Assembly (NCBI GenBank): GCA_900313475.1
Contig: OMRJ01000097.1
Location: forward strand, 1-5,078
DNA: 5,078 nucleotides
From: an uncultured Eubacteriales bacterium
GTDB taxonomy: Bacteria > Bacillota > Clostridia > Oscillospirales > Acutalibacteraceae
Direction: 5' to 3'
Shown here: positions 1-5,078 of the stretch, one piece after another
Layout: the number at the start of each line of letters is the position of its first letter
How positions within the stretch are numbered: the stretch's first letter is position 1
Made by a program: the position numbers and the translations under genes
Notes under the pieces: generated by a model
Told to the model about the DNA's origin: nothing
The model's input: only the letters and a program-made list of their open reading frames with translations
Database searches by the model: none

Positions 1-170
1 ACATTGACGGCGATGTTTACTTTAAAACGGCTTACAAAGAGCATAATCTTGTCCGTTGCCGTTCACAGTTTGCACTCGTTGCGGATATTGAGAAAAAATT
101 CGATGAAATGAAAAAAATAACCGCAGATGCCTATAAAGAAATCTGCGGAAAAGATATTGAAATACAGTAA
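1..170 (+). CDS. C-terminal end of an unidentified protein (partial)
   Basis: An open frame enters from the left edge (codons begin at base 3; bases 1-2 belong to a cut codon) and ends at the TAA at 168-170, leaving about 55 residues. The visible peptide begins IDGDVYFKTAYKEHNLV and ends YKEICGKDIEIQ. The middle to end (about IEKKFDEMKKITADAYKEIC) is lysine- and glutamate-rich with spacing expected of an amphipathic helix. No catalytic motif, membrane segment or signal is visible, so it reads as the tail of a soluble cytoplasmic protein. The codon choice and peptide composition look like real coding sequence, and no other gene overlaps it. I do not recognise the family, and the length of the whole protein cannot be judged. 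It converges on the cysteine-rich gene on the opposite strand, 61 bp away. Confidence 0.7.
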   Translation, partial: IDGDVYFKTAYKEHNLVRCRSQFALVADIEKKFDEMKKITADAYKEICGKDIEIQ

Positions 171-187
171 AAAATTTAATATCGGCT

Positions 188-215
188 ATCCGACCCGCAC
201 CGGAAAAAGGCGGAT
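188..215. terminator. Weak hairpin between convergent genes, possible terminator
   Basis: ATCCG (188-192) pairs with CGGAT (211-215), and after a one-base bulge CC (194-195) pairs with GG (209-210). T-rich runs lie on each side: TTTTT at 226-230 on the plus strand, and a run of T on the minus strand past base 185. It sits between the stop codons of two converging genes, where a bidirectional terminator is expected. The stem is short and the plus-strand T run starts about ten bases after it, so this is a weak call. Confidence 0.3.
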
Positions 216-231
216 TCGGCAGAAGTTTTTC

Positions 232-1089
232 TTATCTTCCGCAGCCGCAGGACGGTGTAAAACCGTCATTATCGGCGGAGTTTGTCTGTGCTGCGGTTTT
301 CTCGTTGGGCGGGAAAAATTCGGATACCGGGAAGCGGATCTTGCGGAATGAATCGCAGGGGCTTTCGGTGTCGCAGGAGCATTCCTTTGACGGCATACAG
401 AAATCGTATGCGGGAATAAGCATCTGTACATCTCTTTCAAGCTGTACTATTGAGAACACGCCTATTGTTACACGGACTGCTTTGTTTGTGCTTTGCGGAC
501 CGAAATTACCGTTGAAAGCACGGCGTATTCCTGCGGGAATACAGTTTTCCGCGTCCGGAATATTGTTGCAGCAGTCGCAGGGACGGCAAATACGTGCGTC
601 GAGACAGAGCGGCTCTGCAACCTGAACTTTGACTCGCGGATTTGTCGAGGTCGCGGGGAACTGCATGTCGATTTCGCTCGAATACTCCGATGAAAAAACC
701 TTTACGCTGCCCTCACTGCCGTAAAGGATGCATTTTTTGGAGAAAACACACAGTCCGTATACGGTTTGCGGGGGTGAGGACGGAGAAGTGTAAGCATCAA
801 GTGCTACCATGAAGAAGAATGTTATGTCAACAGAATAATATCCTCTGTTGAAAGGAACTTTTTCGATTTCCGTAAATACATTTATTACCTCGCAGCCTCT
901 GCATCTTACGGTTGAGGCTGCATCAATCTGCGCCTGTGCGGCATCGGTGAAATAAACTCTTAAGTCGCTTAAGCAGTCTTTGTCGGCGCAAGAGTCATAA
1001 ACACGCGGTGTGTCGATACACACGGCTTCGTTTATTTGTCTTTGGCATCCGTTGCCGCCGACGGCATTACTCTGAATAATATCCGGCAT
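232..1089 (-). CDS. Cysteine-rich protein of unknown function (285 aa)
   Basis: This encodes a 285-residue protein with 20 cysteines, about 7 percent of its length. They occur as pairs or clusters: C34/C39, C63-x2-C66, C114/C120, a dense group C162, C168, C171, C173, C174, C183, then C231, C237, C239, C245, and a terminal C281-G-C283. Between them lie beta-like, aromatic-rich stretches, such as FNRGYYSVDITFFFMVALDAY-like residues 80-100. No signal peptide or membrane helix is evident. An ATG 15 codons upstream (1134) is in frame, but the ATG at 1089 has a perfect AGGAGG six bases before it, so I chose 1089. The sequence resembles conserved uncharacterised proteins I associate with spore-forming clostridia, from memory and not checked. 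Metal binding or a disulfide-crosslinked structural role (for example in a spore layer) is possible, but nothing here proves it. It is divergent from the hydrolase gene. Confidence 0.85.
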   Translation of the reverse strand: MPDIIQSNAVGGNGCQRQINEAVCIDTPRVYDSCADKDCLSDLRVYFTDAAQAQIDAASTVRCRGCEVINVFTEIEKVPFNRGYYSVDITFFFMVALDAYTSPSSPPQTVYGLCVFSKKCILYGSEGSVKVFSSEYSSEIDMQFPATSTNPRVKVQVAEPLCLDARICRPCDCCNNIPDAENCIPAGIRRAFNGNFGPQSTNKAVRVTIGVFSIVQLERDVQMLIPAYDFCMPSKECSCDTESPCDSFRKIRFPVSEFFPPNEKTAAQTNSADNDGFTPSCGCGR

Positions 1090-1095
1090 AAAAAT

Positions 1096-1101
1096 CCTCC
1101 T
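1096..1101 (-). promoter_or_regulatory. Ribosome binding site of the cysteine-rich gene
   Basis: The minus strand reads AGGAGG, then ATTTTT, then ATG. The perfect Shine-Dalgarno sequence six bases before the second in-frame ATG decides the start at 1089. The longer reading, which starts at 1134, has no comparable site. Confidence 0.88.
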
Positions 1102-1175
1102 GTGAAAAATGAATGTGAAATCCGAAAACTTCATTACATAATACGTTCGGCGGCAAAAAAAGTTCCGGAATCGGG

Positions 1176-1196
1176 CGGTTTTTATGTTTTTAACCG
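1176..1196. repeat. Short inverted repeat beside the hydrolase promoter
   Basis: CGGTT (1176-1180) and AACCG (1192-1196) are perfect inverted arms separated by 11 T-rich bases. The right arm abuts the proposed -35 box of the hydrolase promoter, where an activator or repressor site could lie. An eight-base palindrome, TTCCGGAA, lies at 1163-1170 just upstream. Arms of five bases can arise by chance, so an operator role is only a suggestion. Confidence 0.3.
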
Positions 1197-1225
1197 TTTA
1201 CTTTCTTATTTAATATTGTTAAAAT
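1197..1225 (+). promoter_or_regulatory. Candidate sigma-A promoter of the hydrolase gene
   Basis: TTTACT (1197-1202, 4 of 6 matches to TTGACA) is followed after 17 bases by TAAAAT (1220-1225, 5 of 6 matches to TATAAT). Transcription would start near 1232, giving a leader of about 28 bases before the ATG at 1260. The surroundings are very A/T-rich, which makes chance matches more likely. No convincing promoter for the divergent cysteine-rich gene was found on the other strand. Confidence 0.45.
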
Positions 1226-1259
1226 AGTATTAGATAAAAATTACGGAGCTGATAACAAA

Positions 1260-2171
1260 ATGGATAATTATGTTTTCCGTGATATAAGCGTTGCGGATAA
1301 ATGCTTCAATCCGTTTATAAATCTGATCCTTAGGGTTCGCGGCAGCAAAAAACTATTTTCATCATCCGAAAACGCCGAAAAATATCTTGTGAAGATAAAC
1401 GGAAGAAGAGAAAGTATTGAGCTTCACGGAAAATTCAGATCACGGATACATGAGTTTTATTGCGGTTCAATGCAATGCTTTTCTTTTCGTCGGGTTTCAT
1501 GCAGTGAAAAAACGGTAATTTATCTTCCGGGCGGGGCGTTTGTGCGTCAGCCGTCATCGCTGCACTTTAAATTTGCCGACAGGCTTTGTCAAGCCGCACG
1601 ATGTGAAGTTATTGTCTGTGTTTATCCCAAAATTCCCGAACACCGCTGCAGTGAAACACTGAGTGCGGTTGCGGATCTCTACAGCGATCTTTTGCATACG
1701 CATTCTCCCGATGATATTACCGTTTGCGGTGATTCTGCCGGCGGAACCGTCGCCGTTCTTCTTCCCGATTATTTTTACGCAAAATCTCTGCCGATATTTT
1801 CAAGGATGATTCTTTTCAGTCCGATGCTTACTGTTTCGCCTCAAACTAAAGATGTTGCCGAGATTGAACATGTCGATCCGATGCTGTCTGTCGACGGATT
1901 GGCTTATTTCGCAGAAAAGTGGTGCGGAGAGCGAAGCGACCGAAATGACCCGGAACGGGTGTCTCTTGACAATTTTCCGAAGACCTTTTTTTTCTGCGGC
2001 GAAAAAGATATTCTAACATTTTATTCCGAAAAATTTGCCGGGAGGATGAAAGAAGCCGAAAAGAATTATGAACTCCGTTTTTTTAAAGGAATGTACCACG
2101 TTTTTCCTCTTTATCCGTTAAAAGCTTCACGTGAAGTTTTTTCGTATGTATGCCGGCTGACAAGTGAATAA
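1260..2171 (+). CDS. Alpha/beta hydrolase, HSL (fold-3) type esterase/lipase
   Basis: This encodes a 303-residue serine hydrolase of the hormone-sensitive-lipase-like group, whose members cleave carboxylic esters of small acyl or aromatic substrates. The catalytic triad can be placed: Ser159 in the nucleophile elbow GDSAGG (157-162), Asp250 in GEKDIL, and His280 in GMYHVFP. The stretch YPKIPEHR (122-129) matches the family's usual YP-x-APEH element before the helix. The oxyanion-hole segment is YLPGGAF (88-94), so proline and alanine replace the usual His and third Gly of HGGG. No signal peptide or membrane helix is seen, so it is probably cytoplasmic. The length is normal for the family. The start rests on the ATG at 1260 with GGAG at 1245-1248, a weaker site than its neighbours have and 11 bases away. 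The gene stands alone, and its natural substrate cannot be read from the sequence. Confidence 0.92.
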   Translation: MDNYVFRDISVADKCFNPFINLILRVRGSKKLFSSSENAEKYLVKINGRRESIELHGKFRSRIHEFYCGSMQCFSFRRVSCSEKTVIYLPGGAFVRQPSSLHFKFADRLCQAARCEVIVCVYPKIPEHRCSETLSAVADLYSDLLHTHSPDDITVCGDSAGGTVAVLLPDYFYAKSLPIFSRMILFSPMLTVSPQTKDVAEIEHVDPMLSVDGLAYFAEKWCGERSDRNDPERVSLDNFPKTFFFCGEKDILTFYSEKFAGRMKEAEKNYELRFFKGMYHVFPLYPLKASREVFSYVCRLTSE

Positions 2172-2178
2172 AAGAAGA

Positions 2179-2215
2179 AAGTCCGAGAGAGAAAACAGAT
2201 TTCCCTTTCGGACTT
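2179..2215. terminator. Bidirectional rho-independent terminator
   Basis: AAGTCCGA (2179-2186) pairs perfectly with TCGGACTT (2208-2215). The stem continues inward through 2187-2194 and 2200-2207 with one G-T wobble and one A-C mismatch, giving about 16 pairs closed by a five-base loop (2195-2199). It begins eight bases after the hydrolase stop and ends about 20 bases from the antiporter stop. On the minus strand the hairpin is followed by a T-rich run (CTTCTTTTATT), which makes it a good terminator for the antiporter. On the plus strand the trailing sequence, GTTATATGTTTG, is weaker. Confidence 0.82.
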
Positions 2216-2236
2216 GTTATATGTTTGTTCTGATGT

Positions 2237-4099
2237 TTACGCTTTCTTTTTTTTGCCGTTGATCTTGTGAATTACAAGAAGCGTGCCGAGCATAAGAACT
2301 ATTGCGACAGGCAGCACTATGTGCCAGTTCGGAACAAAACCAGCGATAACATATGATATAAACGAAACACAGGCAACTGTCAATACATAGGGGAGCTGTG
2401 TGCTTACATGGTTCAGATGGTCACACTGTGCACCGGCTGACGCCATGATTGTGGTGTCGGAGATGGGGGAGCAGTGGTCACCGCAGACGGCGCCTGCCAT
2501 GCATGCCGAAATCGCAACGATAGTTATGGGTTCACCCGCAGTGAATACACTTAAAACTATAGGAATAAGTATTCCGAAAGTGCCCCATGATGTTCCCGTA
2601 GCAAATGAAAGTCCTACGGCAATCGCGAAAATAATTGCGGGAAGGAACTTTTCAAATGAACCTGCCGTGTTTTCGATAAGCTGAGAAATAAAAATCTTTG
2701 CACCGAGTGAATCGGTCATCGCCTTTAGAGTCCATGCACAGCAGAGTATCATTATCGCGGGAACCATTGCCTTGAAGCCCTCGGGAAGTCCGTTCATAAT
2801 GTCGCCGAATTTCATAATGCGTCTGCTCAGGAAGTAGATAACGGTTATTATCATGGCGAAAAACGCGCCGAGCGCAAGACCGACAGAAGCATCGGAGTTT
2901 GAAAACGCATTGATAAAGCTTTCCCCGCTGAAAAATCCTCCGGAATAGATCATGCCGATAACACAGCAAATGATGAGAACGATAATGGGAAAAACAAGAT
3001 CAATGACTTTGCCCTTGGGGTTTGGTTCGTCTTCCTGTTCACACGCATGCTCTCCTGTGGTAAAGATATCGCCGTTGTTTACCGCATTGAATTCATGCTT
3101 TGCCATAGGACCGTAGTCGAGGTTTGTAAACGCAAGGAAAAACATCATAAGAATTGTAAGAAGTGCGTAAAAATTATACGGGATCGCGCTGACAAAAAGA
3201 CTGATTCCGTTTTCGGCGCCTGCGCCGCGGGCAAATCCGGCGACTGCAGCCGCCCACGATGAAATGGGAGCTATGATACATACCGGAGCGGCGGTAGCGT
3301 CGATGAGATAAGAGAGCTTTGCTCTGGATATTTTGTGACCGTCACAAACGGGGCGCATAACGGAACCGACCGTAAGACAGTTAAAATAGTCATCGATAAA
3401 TATAAGTATTCCGAGCACAACCGTTGCACACTGTGCGCCGACCCTTGACTTTATATGCTTCTGTGCCCATCTGCCGAATGCCGCGGAACCGCCCGCTTTG
3501 TTCATGATGGCAACAAGAGCACCGAGAAGAACGAGGAAAATAAGAATACCGACATTGTATGAATCCGCAATATTGGATACAAAACCGTCAAGCACGACAT
3601 GGGTAAGAGTTTTTTCAAAATTCCCTCCCGCATAAATCACACCGCCGACGATAATTCCGATAACAAGGGATGAATAAACCTCTTTTGTGATAAGAGCAAG
3701 CGCAATAGCGATTATCGGAGGGAGAAGCGCAAGAAATGTTGCATAAGCCTTGACGGATTCTCTGACTTTTGCTATTGCCGCGGTTATGTGCGATTTGAAT
3801 TCAGGGTCATTTTCAAGATTTCCCGCATAATCGTCAACGTAAGCCTGTGCGGATTCGCTGTACGACAGATCATAATCAACTGCTTCTTCTCCTTCACCTA
3901 CAGTGAAAACAGCGGAAGAAACATCGGCGTTTGTGCCGGATGTGCTGTCGCCGTCGGAAATTTCGGCGGTGAGAAGAACGGTATCTTTGCCGGTGTCGGT
4001 AACCTCCGGGGAAGCAAGTGAAAATACGGAACCGAGAATGAAGGTAATAATACACATTACCATAACGGCATAGTATTTTTTGCGTGTTTTTTTATACAT
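2237..4099 (-). CDS. NhaC-family Na+/H+ antiporter with N-terminal extension
   Basis: This encodes a 620-residue integral membrane protein of the Na_H_antiporter/NhaC family, which exchanges cations for protons; some relatives exchange organic acids or amino acids, so the substrate is uncertain. Family signatures are IFIDDYFNCLTVGSVMRP (233-250), the following DATAAPVCIIAPISSW (267-282), FATGTSWGTFGILIP (499-513) and GAVCGDHCSPISDTT (536-550). Hydrophobic segments run from about 118 to 611, interrupted by a polar loop at about 330-365 and ending in a lysine-rich tail. Ahead of this core sit a basic start, a hydrophobic helix (about 12-29) with a possible signal-peptidase site after Ala29 (SLA), and an acidic stretch (31-117) with 19 Asp/Glu against 5 Lys/Arg. 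This makes it longer than many NhaC proteins. The start at 4099 has AGGAGG seven bases upstream. It is transcribed alone, divergently from tdk. Confidence 0.93.
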   Translation of the reverse strand: MYKKTRKKYYAVMVMCIITFILGSVFSLASPEVTDTGKDTVLLTAEISDGDSTSGTNADVSSAVFTVGEGEEAVDYDLSYSESAQAYVDDYAGNLENDPEFKSHITAAIAKVRESVKAYATFLALLPPIIAIALALITKEVYSSLVIGIIVGGVIYAGGNFEKTLTHVVLDGFVSNIADSYNVGILIFLVLLGALVAIMNKAGGSAAFGRWAQKHIKSRVGAQCATVVLGILIFIDDYFNCLTVGSVMRPVCDGHKISRAKLSYLIDATAAPVCIIAPISSWAAAVAGFARGAGAENGISLFVSAIPYNFYALLTILMMFFLAFTNLDYGPMAKHEFNAVNNGDIFTTGEHACEQEDEPNPKGKVIDLVFPIIVLIICCVIGMIYSGGFFSGESFINAFSNSDASVGLALGAFFAMIITVIYFLSRRIMKFGDIMNGLPEGFKAMVPAIMILCCAWTLKAMTDSLGAKIFISQLIENTAGSFEKFLPAIIFAIAVGLSFATGTSWGTFGILIPIVLSVFTAGEPITIVAISACMAGAVCGDHCSPISDTTIMASAGAQCDHLNHVSTQLPYVLTVACVSFISYVIAGFVPNWHIVLPVAIVLMLGTLLVIHKINGKKKKA

Positions 4100-4106
4100 G
4101 GGAAAT

Positions 4107-4112
4107 CCTCCT
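4107..4112 (-). promoter_or_regulatory. Ribosome binding site of the antiporter gene
   Basis: The minus strand carries AGGAGG, seven bases (ATTTCCC) before the ATG at 4099. It confirms that the N-terminal extension is part of the translated protein. Confidence 0.88.
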
Positions 4113-4113
4113 C

Positions 4114-4134
4114 GCCGAGCGAAAAACGAACGGC
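4114..4134 (-). other. Leader hairpin just upstream of the antiporter ribosome binding site
   Basis: In the antiporter leader RNA, GCCG (4134-4131) can pair with CGGC (4117-4114), with two further C-G pairs possible inside across a mismatch. The stem ends one base before the AGGAGG. It lies within the predicted leader (about 4100-4146) and might affect ribosome access or RNA stability. It is short, so a function is speculative. Confidence 0.3.
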
Positions 4135-4152
4135 TTTATTAAAACACACAAT

Positions 4153-4181
4153 ATTATATTTGATGAAATTGCATTTGTCAA
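4153..4181 (-). promoter_or_regulatory. Consensus sigma-A promoter of the antiporter gene
   Basis: On the minus strand TTGACA (4181-4176) is followed after exactly 17 bases by TATAAT (4158-4153), a full match to both consensus boxes. Transcription should begin near 4146, leaving a leader of about 47 bases. A TTTGT-CA-ACAAA inverted repeat (4174-4185) overlaps the -35 box. Such a perfect promoter suggests strong expression unless it is repressed. Confidence 0.88.
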
Positions 4182-4191
4182 CAAAAGATTT

Positions 4192-4203
4192 GAATATTTA
4201 TTC
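4192..4203. repeat. AT-rich palindrome between divergent promoters
   Basis: GAATA (4192-4196) and TATTC (4199-4203) are perfect arms around TT. It lies just upstream of the antiporter -35 box and overlaps by two bases the longer inverted repeat at 4202-4224. In such an A/T-rich stretch it may be chance. Confidence 0.3.
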
Positions 4204-4224
4204 GCAAACTATGCTTGTTTACGA
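4202..4224. repeat. 23-bp inverted repeat, candidate operator
   Basis: TCGCAAAC (4202-4209) and GTTTACGA (4217-4224) are inverted arms matching at 7 of 8 positions around a seven-base spacer. The element lies between the two divergent -35 boxes, 12 bases upstream of the tdk -35 and about 20 bases upstream of the antiporter -35. That is a natural place for a dimeric regulator acting on either or both genes. It does not match an operator I know, such as cre, Fur or NrdR boxes. Confidence 0.4.
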
Positions 4225-4236
4225 CAGTATTGGTGC

Positions 4237-4265
4237 TTGAAATAAAAAGCTCGTTTTGGTATAAT
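4237..4265 (+). promoter_or_regulatory. Sigma-A promoter of tdk with extended -10
   Basis: TTGAAA (4237-4242, 5 of 6 matches) and TATAAT (4260-4265, 6 of 6) are separated by 17 bases, and TG at 4257-4258 adds an extended -10 element. Transcription should start near 4272, about 36 bases before the tdk ATG. This also excludes the upstream in-frame ATG at 4215 as a start, because it lies before the promoter. Confidence 0.88.
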
Positions 4266-4275
4266 GCTTTAGGTG

Positions 4276-4290
4276 GTCCGGCAGTCGGAC
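4276..4290 (+). other. Small hairpin in the tdk leader
   Basis: GTCCG (4276-4280) and CGGAC (4286-4290) form a perfect five-pair GC-rich stem with a five-base loop (GCAGT). It sits about four bases after the predicted transcription start and six bases before the Shine-Dalgarno sequence. Hairpins at the 5' end of an mRNA can slow its decay. Whether this one does is not known. Confidence 0.4.
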
Positions 4291-4295
4291 GGAAT

Positions 4296-4300
4296 AGGAG
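4296..4300 (+). promoter_or_regulatory. Ribosome binding site of tdk
   Basis: AGGAG (continuing AG) lies seven bases before the ATG at 4308 and fixes the start at MNKLYFKYG, which is where thymidine kinases of this family normally begin. Confidence 0.85.
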
Positions 4301-4307
4301 AGCCAAA

Positions 4308-4916
4308 ATGAATAAGTTATATTTCAAATACGGTGTTATGGGTTCAAGCAAGACCGCGCAGGCGCTTATGACAAAGTTCAATTATGAGGAAAAAGGGTCA
4401 AAAGTCTGGCTCATTAAACCCGCAACCGACGTTCGTGACGGTCTGCAGCTTCTTCGTTCGCGGATTGGTCTTGAAGCAAATGCGTTTGTTGTTCCGCCGG
4501 AAATGGATCTTAAGGAGATGTTTTCCGTTCTTCAGATGGACGGAGCGGTTTACGATGTTATTATTGCGGACGAAGCACAGTTTTTTACCGAAAAACAGAT
4601 ATGGCAGCTTCGCGAGATCGTTTCGGAATATAATATACCCGTGATGTGCTTCGGGCTTCGCACAGACTTTCGGTGCAGACTTTTTCCCGGAAGCAAAGCG
4701 CTTTTTCAGGTGGCAGATGACATCGTGGAAATAAAATCGGTTTGTAACTGCGGTCACAAGGCGATGGTTAACGCACGGTTCGATGAAAACGGAAAGGTGA
4801 CGTTTGACGGTCCTCAGGTTGCTCTCGGCGGGAACGACAGATATGAAAGCATGTGCTGGACATGCTGGCGAAAAGCTTTGCGTGAGAACGGCTTTACTGC
4901 TATAGAGATCGGTTGA
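4308..4916 (+). CDS. tdk: Thymidine kinase (TK1 type)
   Basis: This encodes a 202-residue cytoplasmic enzyme that phosphorylates thymidine with ATP to give dTMP in pyrimidine salvage. The P-loop is GVMGSSKT (9-16), with Lys15 and Thr16 kept but Ser14 in place of the usual second Gly. Walker B plus the catalytic acid is IIADEAQFF (85-93), with Glu89 the expected general base. FGLRTDF (115-121) and the following RLFPGSKAL match the family. The zinc site is C146-x-C148 with C183-x2-C186, flanking the flexible lasso region, and Tyr179 in GGNDRYES is in the thymidine-binding segment. The length is normal for a bacterial TK. An in-frame ATG at 4215 would add 31 residues, but it lies upstream of the promoter and has no ribosome binding site. 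The gene is monocistronic as far as visible and diverges from the antiporter gene. The family is usually inhibited by dTTP. Confidence 0.95.
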   Translation: MNKLYFKYGVMGSSKTAQALMTKFNYEEKGSKVWLIKPATDVRDGLQLLRSRIGLEANAFVVPPEMDLKEMFSVLQMDGAVYDVIIADEAQFFTEKQIWQLREIVSEYNIPVMCFGLRTDFRCRLFPGSKALFQVADDIVEIKSVCNCGHKAMVNARFDENGKVTFDGPQVALGGNDRYESMCWTCWRKALRENGFTAIEIG

Positions 4917-4948
4917 AAGACTTTTGCGTGTCCGTTGTTGTATAAAAA

Positions 4949-5051
4949 CAGAATATGCATTTAAGATACTGTTGACTGCGCGGCGGGAGCTGTCGCGGTC
5001 GGCTTCGGAAAACGTTTTTCCTGCGCCGGTGCCGAATGCATACATATTCTG
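4949..5051 (+). other. Nested inverted repeats after tdk, possible structured RNA
   Basis: CAGAATATG (4949-4957) and CATATTCTG (5043-5051) are perfect nine-base inverted arms about 85 bases apart. The stem can continue inward through 4958-4961 with 5035-5038, past a four-base bulge (5039-5042). Inside, CGCGGC (4979-4984) can pair with GTCGCG (4992-4997, one G-T), and CGGC (5000-5003) with GCCG (5031-5034) encloses GGAAAA (5007-5012) with TTTTCC (5016-5021). The whole could fold as a three-way junction. A TATAAA box at 4941-4946 lies just before it but lacks a good -35. No coding frame with a ribosome binding site is visible here. It could be a leader element for a gene beyond the window, a small RNA, part of the tdk 3' end, or chance. 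I do not recognise a known RNA family, and the strand is a guess. Confidence 0.3.
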
Positions 5052-5078
5052 AGACGGCGGAAAACGCTTTAAATGAAA

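Noticed and set aside
1090..1134. Upstream in-frame start adding 15 residues to the cysteine-rich protein
   Set aside because: The perfect AGGAGG lies inside this stretch at the right distance from the ATG at 1089, and the longer form has no comparable site.
2652..2969. 105-codon minus-strand frame inside the antiporter gene
   Set aside because: It overlaps conserved membrane segments of the antiporter in another frame and has no start signals of its own.
4146..4161. NrdR-like box near the antiporter -10
   Set aside because: Only the left half (ACACAATAT) matches the NrdR consensus; the right half does not, and neither flanking gene is a ribonucleotide reductase gene.
4215..4307. Upstream in-frame start adding 31 residues to thymidine kinase
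   Set aside because: It lies before the predicted transcription start of a strong promoter and has no ribosome binding site; the family normally begins at the ATG at 4308.
4913..4946. Promoter formed by TTGAAA (4913-4918) and TATAAA (4941-4946)
   Set aside because: The spacing is 22 bases, too long for sigma-A, and the -35-like box overlaps the tdk stop codon.
4398..5045. 215-codon open frame on the minus strand opposite tdk, with a GTGAGKT string near its start
   Set aside because: It is fully antisense to a clearly identified thymidine kinase, has no ribosome binding site at its ATG, and the GKT string lacks the rest of any P-loop ATPase. It is a shadow frame.
5036..5078. Start of a further plus-strand gene (ATG at 5036 or 5073)
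   Set aside because: Frames stay open to the window edge, but neither ATG has a convincing ribosome binding site, and too few codons are visible to judge coding.

Overview
The window looks like chromosomal DNA of a low-to-moderate-GC Firmicute, most likely a gut-type clostridium (Oscillospiraceae/Lachnospiraceae-like). The reasons are strong AGGAGG ribosome binding sites, textbook sigma-A promoters, a clostridial-style NhaC-family antiporter and TK1-type thymidine kinase, and a cysteine-rich protein of a kind I associate with clostridia. The taxonomic placement is inference; no rRNA or other phylogenetic marker is present.

Layout, left to right: the 3' end of an unidentified plus-strand gene (1-170); a cysteine-rich protein of unknown function on the minus strand (232-1089); a divergent 170-bp intergenic region; an HSL-type alpha/beta hydrolase on the plus strand (1260-2171); a convergent gap holding a strong bidirectional hairpin terminator (2179-2215); a 620-residue NhaC-family Na+/H+ antiporter with an unusual N-terminal extracytoplasmic extension on the minus strand (2237-4099); a 208-bp divergent regulatory region with two excellent promoters facing away from each other and inverted repeats between them; thymidine kinase tdk on the plus strand (4308-4916); and a 162-bp 3' region with no convincing gene but a nested inverted-repeat structure (4949-5051).

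The genes alternate strand (+ - + - +), so no two form an operon and each gap is either a pair of divergent promoters or a pair of facing terminators. Functionally they look unrelated: nucleotide salvage, ion homeostasis, ester hydrolysis and an unknown cysteine-rich product. No mobile element, CRISPR array, tRNA or rRNA was seen. I found no clear new multi-gene system. The items most worth a second look are the possible structured RNA after tdk, the conserved-looking cysteine-rich protein, and the divergent tdk/antiporter control region.
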